Shown here piece after piece: positions 1 to 6,573 of a DNA stretch of 8,743 nucleotides. The DNA is from Clostridiales bacterium. GTDB taxonomy: Bacteria; Bacillota_A; Clostridia; Oscillospirales; Oscillospiraceae. Position 1 is the stretch's first letter, and each line of letters begins with the position of its first letter. The position numbers and the translations under genes were made by a program. The notes beneath the pieces were generated by a model. The model did no database searches, was not told the DNA's origin, and saw only the letters and a list, made by a program, of their open reading frames with translations. Location: positions 1 through 8,743 of the forward strand of contig JALFGI010000277.1 of the NCBI GenBank assembly GCA_022777455.1. Reading direction: 5' to 3'.

Positions 1-27
1 TCGGTTCGAATCCGGTACGGGTCACCA
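1..27 (+). tRNA. 3' end of a tRNA (Glu or Lys type), 5' part outside window
   Basis: The window opens inside the T arm of a tRNA. The T loop TTCGAAT (5-11) is closed by a stem (1-4 with 12-15), followed by the 3' acceptor strand ACGGGTC (17-23), the discriminator A (24) and an encoded CCA end (25-27). The 5' acceptor strand must therefore be close to GACCCGT or GGCCCGT. From memory, that acceptor is typical of tRNA-Glu and also of tRNA-Lys in Firmicutes. The anticodon is not in view, so the identity stays open. It lies 85 bases before the 5S rRNA in the same direction and may be co-transcribed with it. Confidence 0.88.
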
Positions 28-89
28 GCTCCTCAGAGAGAGGAAAAAAGAAATGCAGTTAGAACCTGAACGAGGGTTTTAACATAGAT

Positions 90-105
90 GATGGGGAAAC
101 CCATC
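90..105 (+). other. GNRA-capped hairpin just before the 5S rRNA
   Basis: GATGGG (90-95) pairs perfectly with CCCATC (100-105) around a GAAA loop, a GNRA tetraloop. The hairpin ends 7 bases before the 5' end of the 5S rRNA. It is probably part of the precursor transcript, perhaps helping 5S maturation, but that role is inference. It has no T-tract and is not a terminator. Confidence 0.5.
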
Positions 106-112
106 CACACAA

Positions 113-227
113 GTTGGTATTGATTGCGATGAGGGTCCACCTGTTCCCATCCCGAACACAGAAGTTAAGCTCATCCGCGCCGACAATACTTGCAGGGCGA
201 CTTGCCGGGAAGATAGGTAATGCCAAC
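113..227 (+). rRNA. rrf: 5S ribosomal RNA
   Basis: The segment carries the conserved 5S core: CCCATCCCGAACACAGAAGTTAAGC around 148-170 (two adjoining conserved blocks, loop B/C region) and the GGGAAGATAGG element near 207-217. Its ends pair as helix I: 113-120 (GTTGGTAT) with 220-227 (ATGCCAAC, one G-T pair), giving a length of about 115 nt, normal for the family. The ends were placed from this helix. It is the RNA of the large-subunit central protuberance. A tRNA lies upstream instead of an adjacent 23S gene, and a terminator follows at once, so it is either the last gene of an rRNA/tRNA operon with a tRNA between 23S and 5S, or a separate tRNA-5S unit. Confidence 0.95.
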
Positions 228-233
228 ATAGAG

Positions 234-270
234 AAGACCGTGTCCTTGTGGATGCGGTCTTTTGTTTTTT
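234..270 (+). terminator. Intrinsic terminator after 5S rRNA
   Basis: AAGACCG (234-240) pairs with CGGTCTT (255-261). An inner TCC/GGA pairing (243-245 with 250-252) extends the stem, and a T-rich tail (TTTGTTTTTT, 261-270) follows. It begins 6 bases after the 5S 3' end, so it ends the tRNA-5S transcript. Confidence 0.9.
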
Positions 271-391
271 CCCGGAATGCCAATCCACCGGACTGTCTCA
301 GCGGGATGACGATCAACCCGGTTTGCCATTGATACGATCGGCTATTCATAAAAATGTTACCGTCGCTTCCTTGGGTTCATGAAACTTCCTG

Positions 392-421
392 TTTACAGAT
401 GTACCATAAATGTGGTATGAT
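392..421 (+). promoter_or_regulatory. Sigma-A promoter of the exonuclease gene, with an overlapping inverted repeat
   Basis: TTTACA (392-397) and TATGAT (416-421) are spaced by 18 bases, with an extended -10 TG at 413-414. The inferred start of transcription is near 428, about 28 bases before the ATG at 456. This supports the short form of the gene, because a start at 354 would lie upstream of the promoter. The inverted repeat TACCA (402-406)/TGGTA (413-417) overlaps the -10 element and could be an operator, though a 5-bp repeat may be chance. The rest of 271-455 shows no gene or structure that I can support. Confidence 0.7.
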
Positions 422-455
422 ACGAAGACAGGACTACAAGATAGAGGTTGGCACG

Positions 456-1454
456 ATGAGTTTTATTGTTTTAGATATGGAGTGGAATCAGCCCTGGCCC
501 GGTTCACCTTCTTCCAAAAAGGTTCTTCCAGTAACCATCCGGGGGGAGATCATTCAGATTGGTGCGGTTCGATTGGATGAGCAGGGGGGACCTGCGGATG
601 AATTCCAGATCATGGTTATCCCCAAGTTCTACAGACACTTAAATCGCCGGGTCAGCAAACTTACTGGCATCAAGGAAACCAGGCTTCGCGCTGAGGGCGT
701 TCCCTTCCCGGAAGCGATGGAGCAATTTCGGACCTGGTGCGGAGAAGATCCAGTGTTCCTCACCTGGGGCTTTGATGATATTGGCATCCTGCGGGAGAAT
801 CTTCAGCTGTTTTCGTTGGATCTGAGCTGGACAGAGAGATGGTACAACGCGCAGATGATTTTCAATGCGCAGACGGATGGTTCCAATTCCCAGAAGGCGT
901 TGAAAACTGCTATGGAGACCTTCCAAATTGAACCCAGCCGTCCCGCCCATGATGCTTTGGGCGACGCTTATCACACTGCTCTGATTTGTCAGCGGCTTAA
1001 CTTGTCCCGTGGCATCGATGAATACGACCAGGCGGTCCGCAGCCATGAGAACGGCTTCCACGGTGCGGAGCTTCCCGGCTGCCTGGATCGAAAGGTTTTC
1101 CGGGATTATAAAGACAAACAGGAAGCGTTGTCTGCCATGGCTGGGTGCGAGAATATCTGCCCTGTCTGCGGCAGACAGATGCTGGGCTCCCGTTGGTTTG
1201 CCCAGCCGGGCCACCGGTATATGGACCTGGCTACCTGCGCCGACCACGGTAAGTTCCTGATTCGTGTCCGATTGTCTACACAGCCGGACAGCACCATTCG
1301 GGTCAGCCGCCTGACTTATGAGGCCACCTCTGAAGCAGCGGAAGCCTATGCCCGTCGGGCACAGAAGGCCGAACCGGAGGCACCCTCCCGTCCCCGCAGA
1401 CGCCGCCGCAGAGGGGGTGCCAAGAAAGAAGCGGAGAAGAAGCAAAACAATTGA
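456..1454 (+). CDS. DEDDh-type 3'-5' exonuclease with Cys-rich domain and basic tail
   Basis: This 332-aa protein is predicted to remove nucleotides from the 3' ends of nucleic acid using two metal ions (DnaQ/RNase T superfamily). The exonuclease motifs are all present: ExoI D7-x-E9 (LDMEW), ExoII W104-G-x-x-D108, and ExoIII H165-D-A-L-G-D170. After the domain comes a possible zinc site: C231, C235 and C238 (CPVC), H253, C261 and H264. The tail at 311-332 is rich in Arg and Lys (RPRRRRRR) and probably binds RNA or DNA. The substrate cannot be read from the sequence. The start ATG at 456 was chosen because a promoter lies at 392-421, AGAGG lies about 10 bases upstream, and the exonuclease fold begins directly with MSFIVLD. 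The upstream ATG at 354 is in frame but precedes the promoter. The LRR gene follows after 57 bases in the same direction. Confidence 0.88.
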   Translation: MSFIVLDMEWNQPWPGSPSSKKVLPVTIRGEIIQIGAVRLDEQGGPADEFQIMVIPKFYRHLNRRVSKLTGIKETRLRAEGVPFPEAMEQFRTWCGEDPVFLTWGFDDIGILRENLQLFSLDLSWTERWYNAQMIFNAQTDGSNSQKALKTAMETFQIEPSRPAHDALGDAYHTALICQRLNLSRGIDEYDQAVRSHENGFHGAELPGCLDRKVFRDYKDKQEALSAMAGCENICPVCGRQMLGSRWFAQPGHRYMDLATCADHGKFLIRVRLSTQPDSTIRVSRLTYEATSEAAEAYARRAQKAEPEAPSRPRRRRRRGGAKKEAEKKQNN

Positions 1455-1476
1455 CGTTTTCCCTCACGGCACATCA

Positions 1477-1491
1477 CCGGGTTTTTCCCGG
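1477..1491 (+). other. Short hairpin upstream of the LRR gene
   Basis: CCGGG (1477-1481) and CCCGG (1487-1491) form a 5-bp stem around TTTTT. It lies in the 57-base gap between the exonuclease and the LRR gene, 6 bases before the ribosome binding site AAGGAAGG (1498-1505). There is no T-tract after the stem, so it does not look like a terminator. It might affect translation or mRNA stability, which is inference. I see no clear promoter in this gap. Confidence 0.3.
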
Positions 1492-1511
1492 AGCAGAAAG
1501 GAAGGTTTGTT

Positions 1512-2879
1512 ATGAAAAATCTGCATAAACGTTGGCTTGCTGCTGTGCTATGTACTTGTATGCTCACCGCTGCGCCCAAAGTGGGAGCGGTGGAAATTGA
1601 CCCTGAGATTCAGGCGGAATTTGACCGCCTGATCGAAATCGAAGCAGGGGACATTCTGGACCAGTTCCTGAACACCCTGCCGGAGGATGTTCGGGATGCG
1701 CTGATCAAAGCAGAGGAAGAAAAATGGGCAGCCCCCACGGTTGCCACGACGGCAGAGGATTTGCCCGGTTCCGGCATCTGCGGTGTTTCCTTGAACTGGG
1801 AATTGTCCTCTGCCGGAACACTGACCATCACCGGTACCGGTGAGATGTTCGACTTCCGGGAGGGCCGTCCCGCTCCCTGGGATGAAAACCGGGAATCCAT
1901 CAAAGAGCTGGTGATTGGCGAAGGCGTGACCAATATCGGCAATCTGGCTTTTGTCAATTGCGTCAATCTGGAAAAGCTCACCTTCCCGGATAAGCTGCTC
2001 TCCATCGGGGATGAAGCCTTCCGGGGCTGTACAGCTCTGAAGGAAATCAAGCTCCCCGGCAGCTTGGAAAGCATCGGCTGGGCCGCTTTTGCAAACTGCA
2101 CAGACCTGACCTGGATCCAGATTCCCGGCACGGTGGAAACCCTGGGCGGCTATGCGTTCTATGGCTGCACCAAGCTGAATACCATGGCTATCCCGGATTC
2201 CGTCACCGCCATTGAGGTGGCCTCCTTCCGGGGCTGCACCGCCCTTGTGGATGTTTCCATTTCTGATAATGTGTCCTTCATCGGCAGCCAGGCTTTCTAT
2301 GGCTGCTCCAGCCTGCGTACGGTCACTGTACCGGAGGCTGTGACGGAAATCTCCGAGTTGGCCTTCTACGGCTGCACCGGGCTCAAAACGGCCAATCTGC
2401 CGGTCAATCTGGAGCGCATCGGCGCGGAGGCCTTTGCAGGCTGCCGGAATCTGACGGATGTGTCCATTCCCGGCAGCGTTCAGACCATTGGCGACGGGGC
2501 ATTCCGGGACTGTGCATCCATCACTTCCGTAATGATTCCTGACGGTGTGACGGAAATCGGCAACTATGCCTTCCGCAATTGCAAGGCCCTCACCGCCGTG
2601 GTGCTCCCCGAAACCCTGGAGCGAATTGGCCGGTATGCTTTCAGCTACTGCACCAAGCTGGACAGCCTGCGGGTTCCCGAGAACGTCACAGAGATCGGTA
2701 CAGAGGCTTTTTCCAACTGCGGCATGTGGAGCGTGACCTTCTATGGAAATGCCCCTCAGATCGCCTCCAACGCCTTTAAGGGCGTGACGGCATCGGCGTT
2801 CTACCCCTCCGGAGCTGAGGGCTGGAACCGGAAAACCGCCGGACAGTACGGCGGAACCCTGACCTGGGATACCATCTGA
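1512..2879 (+). CDS. Exported BspA-type leucine-rich repeat protein
   Basis: This 455-aa protein has a signal peptide (basic KNLHKR, hydrophobic core about 8-20, likely cut after VGA near 26), so it is exported. Residues 27-75 form an acidic, probably helical stretch. At about 90-115 is the block CGVSLNWELSS...TLTITGTGEM, which usually precedes LRR_5 repeats in gut Clostridia. From 133 to about 407 run twelve 23-residue repeats of the pattern VxIPxxVxxIGxxAFxxCxxLxx, with Cys at the same place in nearly every one, then a degenerate thirteenth. The C-terminal block (FYGNAPQIASNAFKGV...YPSGAEGW...YGGTLTW) is also typical of the family. No LPXTG, SLH, dockerin or C-terminal membrane segment is visible, so it is probably secreted or held non-covalently. 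BspA-type proteins are linked to adhesion; its ligand is unknown. The start has AAGGAAGG 6 bases upstream. A strong terminator follows. Confidence 0.9.
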   Translation: MKNLHKRWLAAVLCTCMLTAAPKVGAVEIDPEIQAEFDRLIEIEAGDILDQFLNTLPEDVRDALIKAEEEKWAAPTVATTAEDLPGSGICGVSLNWELSSAGTLTITGTGEMFDFREGRPAPWDENRESIKELVIGEGVTNIGNLAFVNCVNLEKLTFPDKLLSIGDEAFRGCTALKEIKLPGSLESIGWAAFANCTDLTWIQIPGTVETLGGYAFYGCTKLNTMAIPDSVTAIEVASFRGCTALVDVSISDNVSFIGSQAFYGCSSLRTVTVPEAVTEISELAFYGCTGLKTANLPVNLERIGAEAFAGCRNLTDVSIPGSVQTIGDGAFRDCASITSVMIPDGVTEIGNYAFRNCKALTAVVLPETLERIGRYAFSYCTKLDSLRVPENVTEIGTEAFSNCGMWSVTFYGNAPQIASNAFKGVTASAFYPSGAEGWNRKTAGQYGGTLTWDTI

Positions 2880-2890
2880 CAAAATGATTC

Positions 2891-2926
2891 CCCCCGCATT
2901 CCCAAAACGGAATGCGGGGGACTTTT
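2891..2926 (+). terminator. Strong GC-rich terminator between convergent genes
   Basis: A perfect 12-bp stem (2891-2902 with 2909-2920; CCCCCGCATTCC / GGAATGCGGGGG) with a 6-base loop is followed by ACTTTTCC. It lies 11 bases after the LRR stop and 10 bases before the murK stop on the other strand. The short T-tract on the + strand suits the LRR gene. On the - strand a TTTT lies a few bases beyond the stem, so it may end the murK operon as well. Confidence 0.85.
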
Positions 2927-2930
2927 CCTA

Positions 2931-3815
2931 TTAGGGGAGTATTTCCCAGGCCATCTGTGCTGCGCCCCACAGGGCATCGTGAGCAGGTGTGATGACGGTT
3001 CCCAGGGGAGAAAGGGTCTCGGCAACAATGCGTCGGTAGGGGTTGTCGGCGGTGATCAGACCGCCCAGAAGGGCAATGGGACATTGTGCCATCTGTAATT
3101 TCCGCTGTACTGCCTGAACCAGATCATACAACTCCCGGGCACCCCTGGTCAGAATTGCCTGGGCTTCCCGGTTTCCCCGGGCGGTCTGCTCCAGGGCAAT
3201 GGCAGCATATTGGGCGATGGCGGCTTTGTCGGTGGAGGGACTGTAGACAAAGGAGACGATGTCTCCGGCGGTGCTGCCGCCCAGCCGGGTGAGAACCGCA
3301 TCCAGAAGCGCCCGGTTGCTGCTCCGGCCGTCCACGGCCCGTACCGCGCTGCTCAGTACGTCCCGGCCAAGGGCGTAGCCGCTGCCGCCATCGTCAATGA
3401 GATGGCCGTAGCCGCCGCTGCGGGCGGTGAAGCCTGCCTGGTTTTTGCCGAAGCAAATGGAGCCGGTTCCGGCGATGACTGCCACGCCGGGGCCGTCCAT
3501 GGCGCCACGCAGGGCAATTTCCTGGTCACCGCAGAGCTTCCACTTGCCGGTGAAACCGGCACGGTCCAATTCTTCCGTCAGGATATCCCCAACCTTGGGA
3601 TTGGAAATTCCGGCGGCACCGAAACAGATTCCTGCGCACTGGGCCATATCACCGCAGGAAGCAAAGATGCCAGTCAGAAGTTGGCGAAAGGCAGCCTCGC
3701 CGATGGAATTGAGATTAAAGGGCCCGAATTCCTCCCGACGGAGGAGATGGTTGTCCATATCCCGGATTTCCAGCCGGGTATGGGTGCCGCCGCCGTCGAT
3801 TCCTGCTATAAACAT
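2931..3815 (-). CDS. murK: N-acetylmuramic acid / N-acetylglucosamine kinase (MurK-like, BadF/BadG ATPase family)
   Basis: This 294-aa cytoplasmic sugar kinase of the ASKHA fold is predicted to phosphorylate the 6-OH of GlcNAc and/or MurNAc with ATP. Visible motifs are phosphate-1 D7GGGTHT, FGAAG (65-69), phosphate-2/adenosine loop AGTGS (115-119), GGYGHLIDDGGSGYALGRD (134-152) and a late LGGLI (250-254). The call MurK rather than plain NagK rests on context: it closes an operon with namZ and nagZ beside murQ, and clostridial MurK takes both sugars. Dual specificity is inference. The ATG at 3815 is preferred over the in-frame GTG at 3824, because GAGGTG lies 6 bases before the ATG. That ribosome binding site begins at the last base of the nagZ stop codon, so translation is probably coupled to nagZ. 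Confidence 0.85.
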   Translation of the reverse strand: MFIAGIDGGGTHTRLEIRDMDNHLLRREEFGPFNLNSIGEAAFRQLLTGIFASCGDMAQCAGICFGAAGISNPKVGDILTEELDRAGFTGKWKLCGDQEIALRGAMDGPGVAVIAGTGSICFGKNQAGFTARSGGYGHLIDDGGSGYALGRDVLSSAVRAVDGRSSNRALLDAVLTRLGGSTAGDIVSFVYSPSTDKAAIAQYAAIALEQTARGNREAQAILTRGARELYDLVQAVQRKLQMAQCPIALLGGLITADNPYRRIVAETLSPLGTVITPAHDALWGAAQMAWEILP

Positions 3816-3825
3816 GGCAGTCACC

Positions 3826-5358
3826 TCAAAGCTTCACGGGGAGCGTTCCGGTCATTTCACCGCCCCGGAATACCTCTTCCAGGGCAATCAGACTGGGAAT
3901 GGAGTAATCATAGGCTGCGATTTTGCATTGGCAATCCGGCAGCAGGGGAATGTCGTAAGGATTGCGCAGGGCAACCACGGTCAGCGGCTTTCCGGTGGCG
4001 GCCAGCGCTTTTGCCAGAGCAAGCTGCCCCTGGAAGAGGTGAGCGTTGCAGGTGCAGAGGATGATTTGCTCCTGCTGTGCCGCCAGGCGGGCGGCTTCTT
4101 CGATTTCTGCCGCTTCCGGGGTGTGGGAGGTGACCATGCCGGGAGCACCGAAGGCCTGACCCATGTGCGCCACGAAGGTCCTGGTGCTTCCGGATTCGTT
4201 GGCGGCACCGGAAGTGCGGTAGTCGGCACAGCCGCAGAAGAAGGTCTTTTCACCCGCCAGGGGAGCGGTGCCGCTGCAGCAGGTGATGGCCTGACGGGTC
4301 ATGGTCTGGGCAGCCAGACGGTCTTCCTCCAGATTGCAGTGTTCAATGTCCAGATCCAGGTGGATTTGCCCTTTGTAACGCAGAATCTTTTCCACGGAGG
4401 CCTTGATTTCCTCCATGTCCAGTTCGCCCTGTTGGGCGGCCTCGTTCACAGCCTTGGCGGCGGCCCATTCCAAACCGATGGTGCTGGATATTTCCGCCAG
4501 ATCCACGCCGGCCTTGATGGCAGCCACGGTACCCTCGGGCGTGCCGTAGTGGTCCTGAATGGCCAGCATTTCCATGCAGTCGGTGAGGATCAGGCCCTGA
4601 TAGCCCATCTTCTCCTTCAGCAGCCCGGTAATGATCTCCCGGGACATGGTGCAGGGGATCCGCTCCCGTTCCAGCTGGGGGAACACCACATGGCTGATCA
4701 TGATGGCGGGAATTCCGGCATCGCTTGCCCGGCGGAAGGGAACCAGCTCCAGCGCTTCCAGCTCCTCCAAGGTTTTGTCCACCAGGGGCAGACCCAAATG
4801 GCTGTCCACTGCGGTATCGCCGTGGCCGGGAAAGTGCTTGCCGCAGCACAGAACGCCGCTGCCCTCGTAAGGCTGGGCTGCGGCGGTGCCGAAGGCGGCA
4901 ACGGCTTCCGGGTCATCGCCGAAGCTGCGCACGCCGATGACGGGATTCCTGGGGTTGTTGTTCACGTCCAGCACAGGGGCCATGTTGAAATTGGGGCCCA
5001 GGCCGCGGAGCTGGCGGATGGTGATCTGGGAGGCTTTACGGGCGTTTTCCACATCCCCGGTGGCGGCCAGGGCCATGGCGCCGGGAACGTTCACCGCGTC
5101 CTGGGGCAGTCGGGTCACCATGCCCCCCTCCTGATCGATGATGATGAAAGCGGGATAGCCGGTCTCCGCCTGAATCAGCTCCTGAATCTGGGCGCAGAGC
5201 CTGCGCAGTTGGTCCGCGCTTTTAACGTTGCGCAGGAACAGGATCACATTGCCGATCTTATATTCTTGGATCAGTCGGATGAATTCCTCGGAAAGCTCCT
5301 GGCCGTGGAAGCCGAAAACCAGCTTCTGGCCCAGCAGCTGTTTGATTGTCATGTCCAT
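3826..5358 (-). CDS. nagZ: Beta-N-acetylglucosaminidase NagZ, glycoside hydrolase family 3
   Basis: This 510-aa enzyme is predicted to remove terminal beta-1,4-linked GlcNAc from GlcNAc-MurNAc or GlcNAc-anhydroMurNAc fragments. The GH3 barrel covers about 1-350: IDQEGG (74-79), the NagZ signature KHFPGHGDTAVDSH (174-187) with the Asp-His dyad that serves as acid/base in NagZ enzymes, and LTDCMEM (259-264) with D260 as expected nucleophile. A second alpha/beta domain (about 365-510) is like the C-terminal domain of Gram-positive two-domain NagZ. No signal peptide is present (MDMTIKQLLGQKLVFGF), so it should be cytoplasmic, unlike B. subtilis NagZ. The start at 5358 has AAGGAG 7 bases upstream, formed by the last codons of namZ. 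The stop of namZ lies 1 base before this start, so the two genes are probably translationally coupled. An upstream in-frame ATG at 5427 would overlap namZ and lacks support. Confidence 0.93.
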   Translation of the reverse strand: MDMTIKQLLGQKLVFGFHGQELSEEFIRLIQEYKIGNVILFLRNVKSADQLRRLCAQIQELIQAETGYPAFIIIDQEGGMVTRLPQDAVNVPGAMALAATGDVENARKASQITIRQLRGLGPNFNMAPVLDVNNNPRNPVIGVRSFGDDPEAVAAFGTAAAQPYEGSGVLCCGKHFPGHGDTAVDSHLGLPLVDKTLEELEALELVPFRRASDAGIPAIMISHVVFPQLERERIPCTMSREIITGLLKEKMGYQGLILTDCMEMLAIQDHYGTPEGTVAAIKAGVDLAEISSTIGLEWAAAKAVNEAAQQGELDMEEIKASVEKILRYKGQIHLDLDIEHCNLEEDRLAAQTMTRQAITCCSGTAPLAGEKTFFCGCADYRTSGAANESGSTRTFVAHMGQAFGAPGMVTSHTPEAAEIEEAARLAAQQEQIILCTCNAHLFQGQLALAKALAATGKPLTVVALRNPYDIPLLPDCQCKIAAYDYSIPSLIALEEVFRGGEMTGTLPVKL

Positions 5359-5359
5359 A

Positions 5360-6508
5360 TCAATTCTCCTTGGGATAGAGTTCATAGGGGGCCTTGCGCA
5401 GCCGGAAATCCTCACATTCCCGGGCATAGCGGTTCAGGATCTCTTCCGCGTCCCACTGGGGGTCCTCAAACGCCCGGTGGCCCGCCAGAAGGGAAAGGAA
5501 GGGCTTTCCTCCCTCCCGGAAGGGCGGCAGCAACCGAAAATCATCGGGGTAGCATTTGCGCAGCAAATCCAGCAGCCGCACACCCAGCTCTACCGGCCGC
5601 AGCTGCTTTTCATCGGTGATGTGCAGATGAATGCCGCCGCAGAGCTGGCCCTGATGCTTGGAGGTGGTGGGGGTGAAATACACCGGTGTGGTCACCACTC
5701 CGGGCAGGTTCAGGTGATTCATGGAGCGGCTGAAGCGATCCGCTTCGATGAAGGGGGCACCGATGATGGCAAAGGGGTCCGCCGTTCCCCGCCCTTCTGA
5801 GAGGCAGGTGCCTTCGATCAGACAAGTGCCGGGGTACAGCAGGGCAGTCTCAAACCGGGGAATGCCCAGGCTGGGCATCACCCAGTAGTGATTCCAGTCC
5901 CGGAAGGTCATTTCCCGGGTGAGATTGGCGCAGGGGACAATTTTCAGGTCACAGCCCAGGTGCTGCTCCTCGTTCATCATCCGGGCCAGCTCTCCGCAGG
6001 TCAGACCGTAGCACACGGGAATGGGATAGCAGCCCACAAAGCTGGAAACCTCCTCCTGGAGCAATCCGCCTTCCACCCGGTCACCCAGGGGATTGGGGCG
6101 GTCCAGTACCACCAGCCGCTTTCCGGCGGCAGCGCAGTCGGTAATGCAGCCGTAAAGCGTGGAGATGAAGGTATAGTAGCGGCAGCCCACGTCGGCGATG
6201 TCATACACCAGGGTATCAAACCGCTCCAGAAGCTGAGAAGACAGCCGCTTGGATTCTTTGGTGTAGAGGCTGCACACCGGCAGACCGCTTTCCGGGTCGA
6301 TTTCGTCGGCAAAGAAAGCGCCGGCGGCCTTGTCCCCCCGAACGCCGTGCTCCGGGGCAAGGAGCAACTGCAGGTCACAGCAATCCTTTAACACCTGGAT
6401 GGTGGACTGATTGGACCTGGTCCGGCCGGAGGGGCCGGTGAGCAGAGCCACCCGCCCGGTGAAGAAATGCGCGAATTCCGCTGTGCGGTCCGCACCGAAT
6501 TGAACCAT
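5360..6508 (-). CDS. namZ: Exo-beta-N-acetylmuramidase NamZ (DUF1343, GH171)
   Basis: This 382-aa protein belongs to the family once called DUF1343, whose B. subtilis member YbbC/NamZ releases MurNAc from the non-reducing end of peptidoglycan chains. Conserved blocks in order: LLAPEHGVRG (49-58, its Glu is the likely catalytic residue), SLY (80-82), YDIADVGCRYYTF (102-114), LDRPNPLG (135-142), FVGCYPIPVCYGLTCGELA (157-175), W209-VMPSLGIP, YPGTCLIEGTCLSEGRGT (225-242) and PFAIIGAP (245-252). The order and spacing match the family closely. The start ATG at 6508 has GGAGG 8 bases upstream. An in-frame extension to 6586 would run into the divergent anmK start and has no such site. The mature start MVQFGADR gives no signal peptide, so the enzyme should be cytoplasmic. 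It is first in a three-gene operon with nagZ and murK. I could not find a convincing - strand promoter in the 65-bp gap upstream. Confidence 0.92.
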   Translation of the reverse strand: MVQFGADRTAEFAHFFTGRVALLTGPSGRTRSNQSTIQVLKDCCDLQLLLAPEHGVRGDKAAGAFFADEIDPESGLPVCSLYTKESKRLSSQLLERFDTLVYDIADVGCRYYTFISTLYGCITDCAAAGKRLVVLDRPNPLGDRVEGGLLQEEVSSFVGCYPIPVCYGLTCGELARMMNEEQHLGCDLKIVPCANLTREMTFRDWNHYWVMPSLGIPRFETALLYPGTCLIEGTCLSEGRGTADPFAIIGAPFIEADRFSRSMNHLNLPGVVTTPVYFTPTTSKHQGQLCGGIHLHITDEKQLRPVELGVRLLDLLRKCYPDDFRLLPPFREGGKPFLSLLAGHRAFEDPQWDAEEILNRYARECEDFRLRKAPYELYPKEN

Positions 6509-6520
6509 GGGATTCCCTCC

Positions 6521-6549
6521 TTGACAATGATCGAGAAAACAGGTAGACT
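6521..6549 (+). promoter_or_regulatory. Sigma-A promoter of anmK in the divergent gap
   Basis: A consensus -35 TTGACA (6521-6526), a 17-base spacer and TAGACT (6544-6549, 4 of 6 to TATAAT) lie 25 bases before the anmK start. The -35 box directly abuts the complement of the namZ ribosome binding site (6515-6520). RNA polymerase bound here would cover the whole 5' leader of namZ, so the two directions could interfere. The AAGGGGG at 6558-6564 is the probable ribosome binding site of anmK. Confidence 0.7.
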
Positions 6550-6573
6550 GAAAGAAAAAGGGGGTAATGATGG

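Noticed and set aside
114..332. Small open frames over the 5S rRNA
   Set aside because: They lie on the 5S rRNA and its terminator and match no protein family.
354..455. N-terminal extension of the exonuclease to the ATG at 354
   Set aside because: The promoter at 392-421 lies inside it, there is no good ribosome binding site, and the family starts at MSFIVLD.
1922..2735. Regular DNA repeats of 69 bases that might suggest a CRISPR or satellite array
   Set aside because: The period is exactly 23 codons of the LRR repeat, and the DNA copies are diverged; it is a protein repeat.
1548..2882. A 444-codon open frame on the - strand opposite the LRR gene
   Set aside because: Its apparent repeats are the reverse reading of the LRR repeats; there is no ribosome binding site or recognisable domain.
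3427..5619. A 730-codon open frame on the + strand opposite murK, nagZ and the end of namZ
   Set aside because: It lies antisense to clear, motif-complete genes, has low-complexity Gly/Ala/His-rich content typical of a GC-rich shadow frame, and has no family signature.
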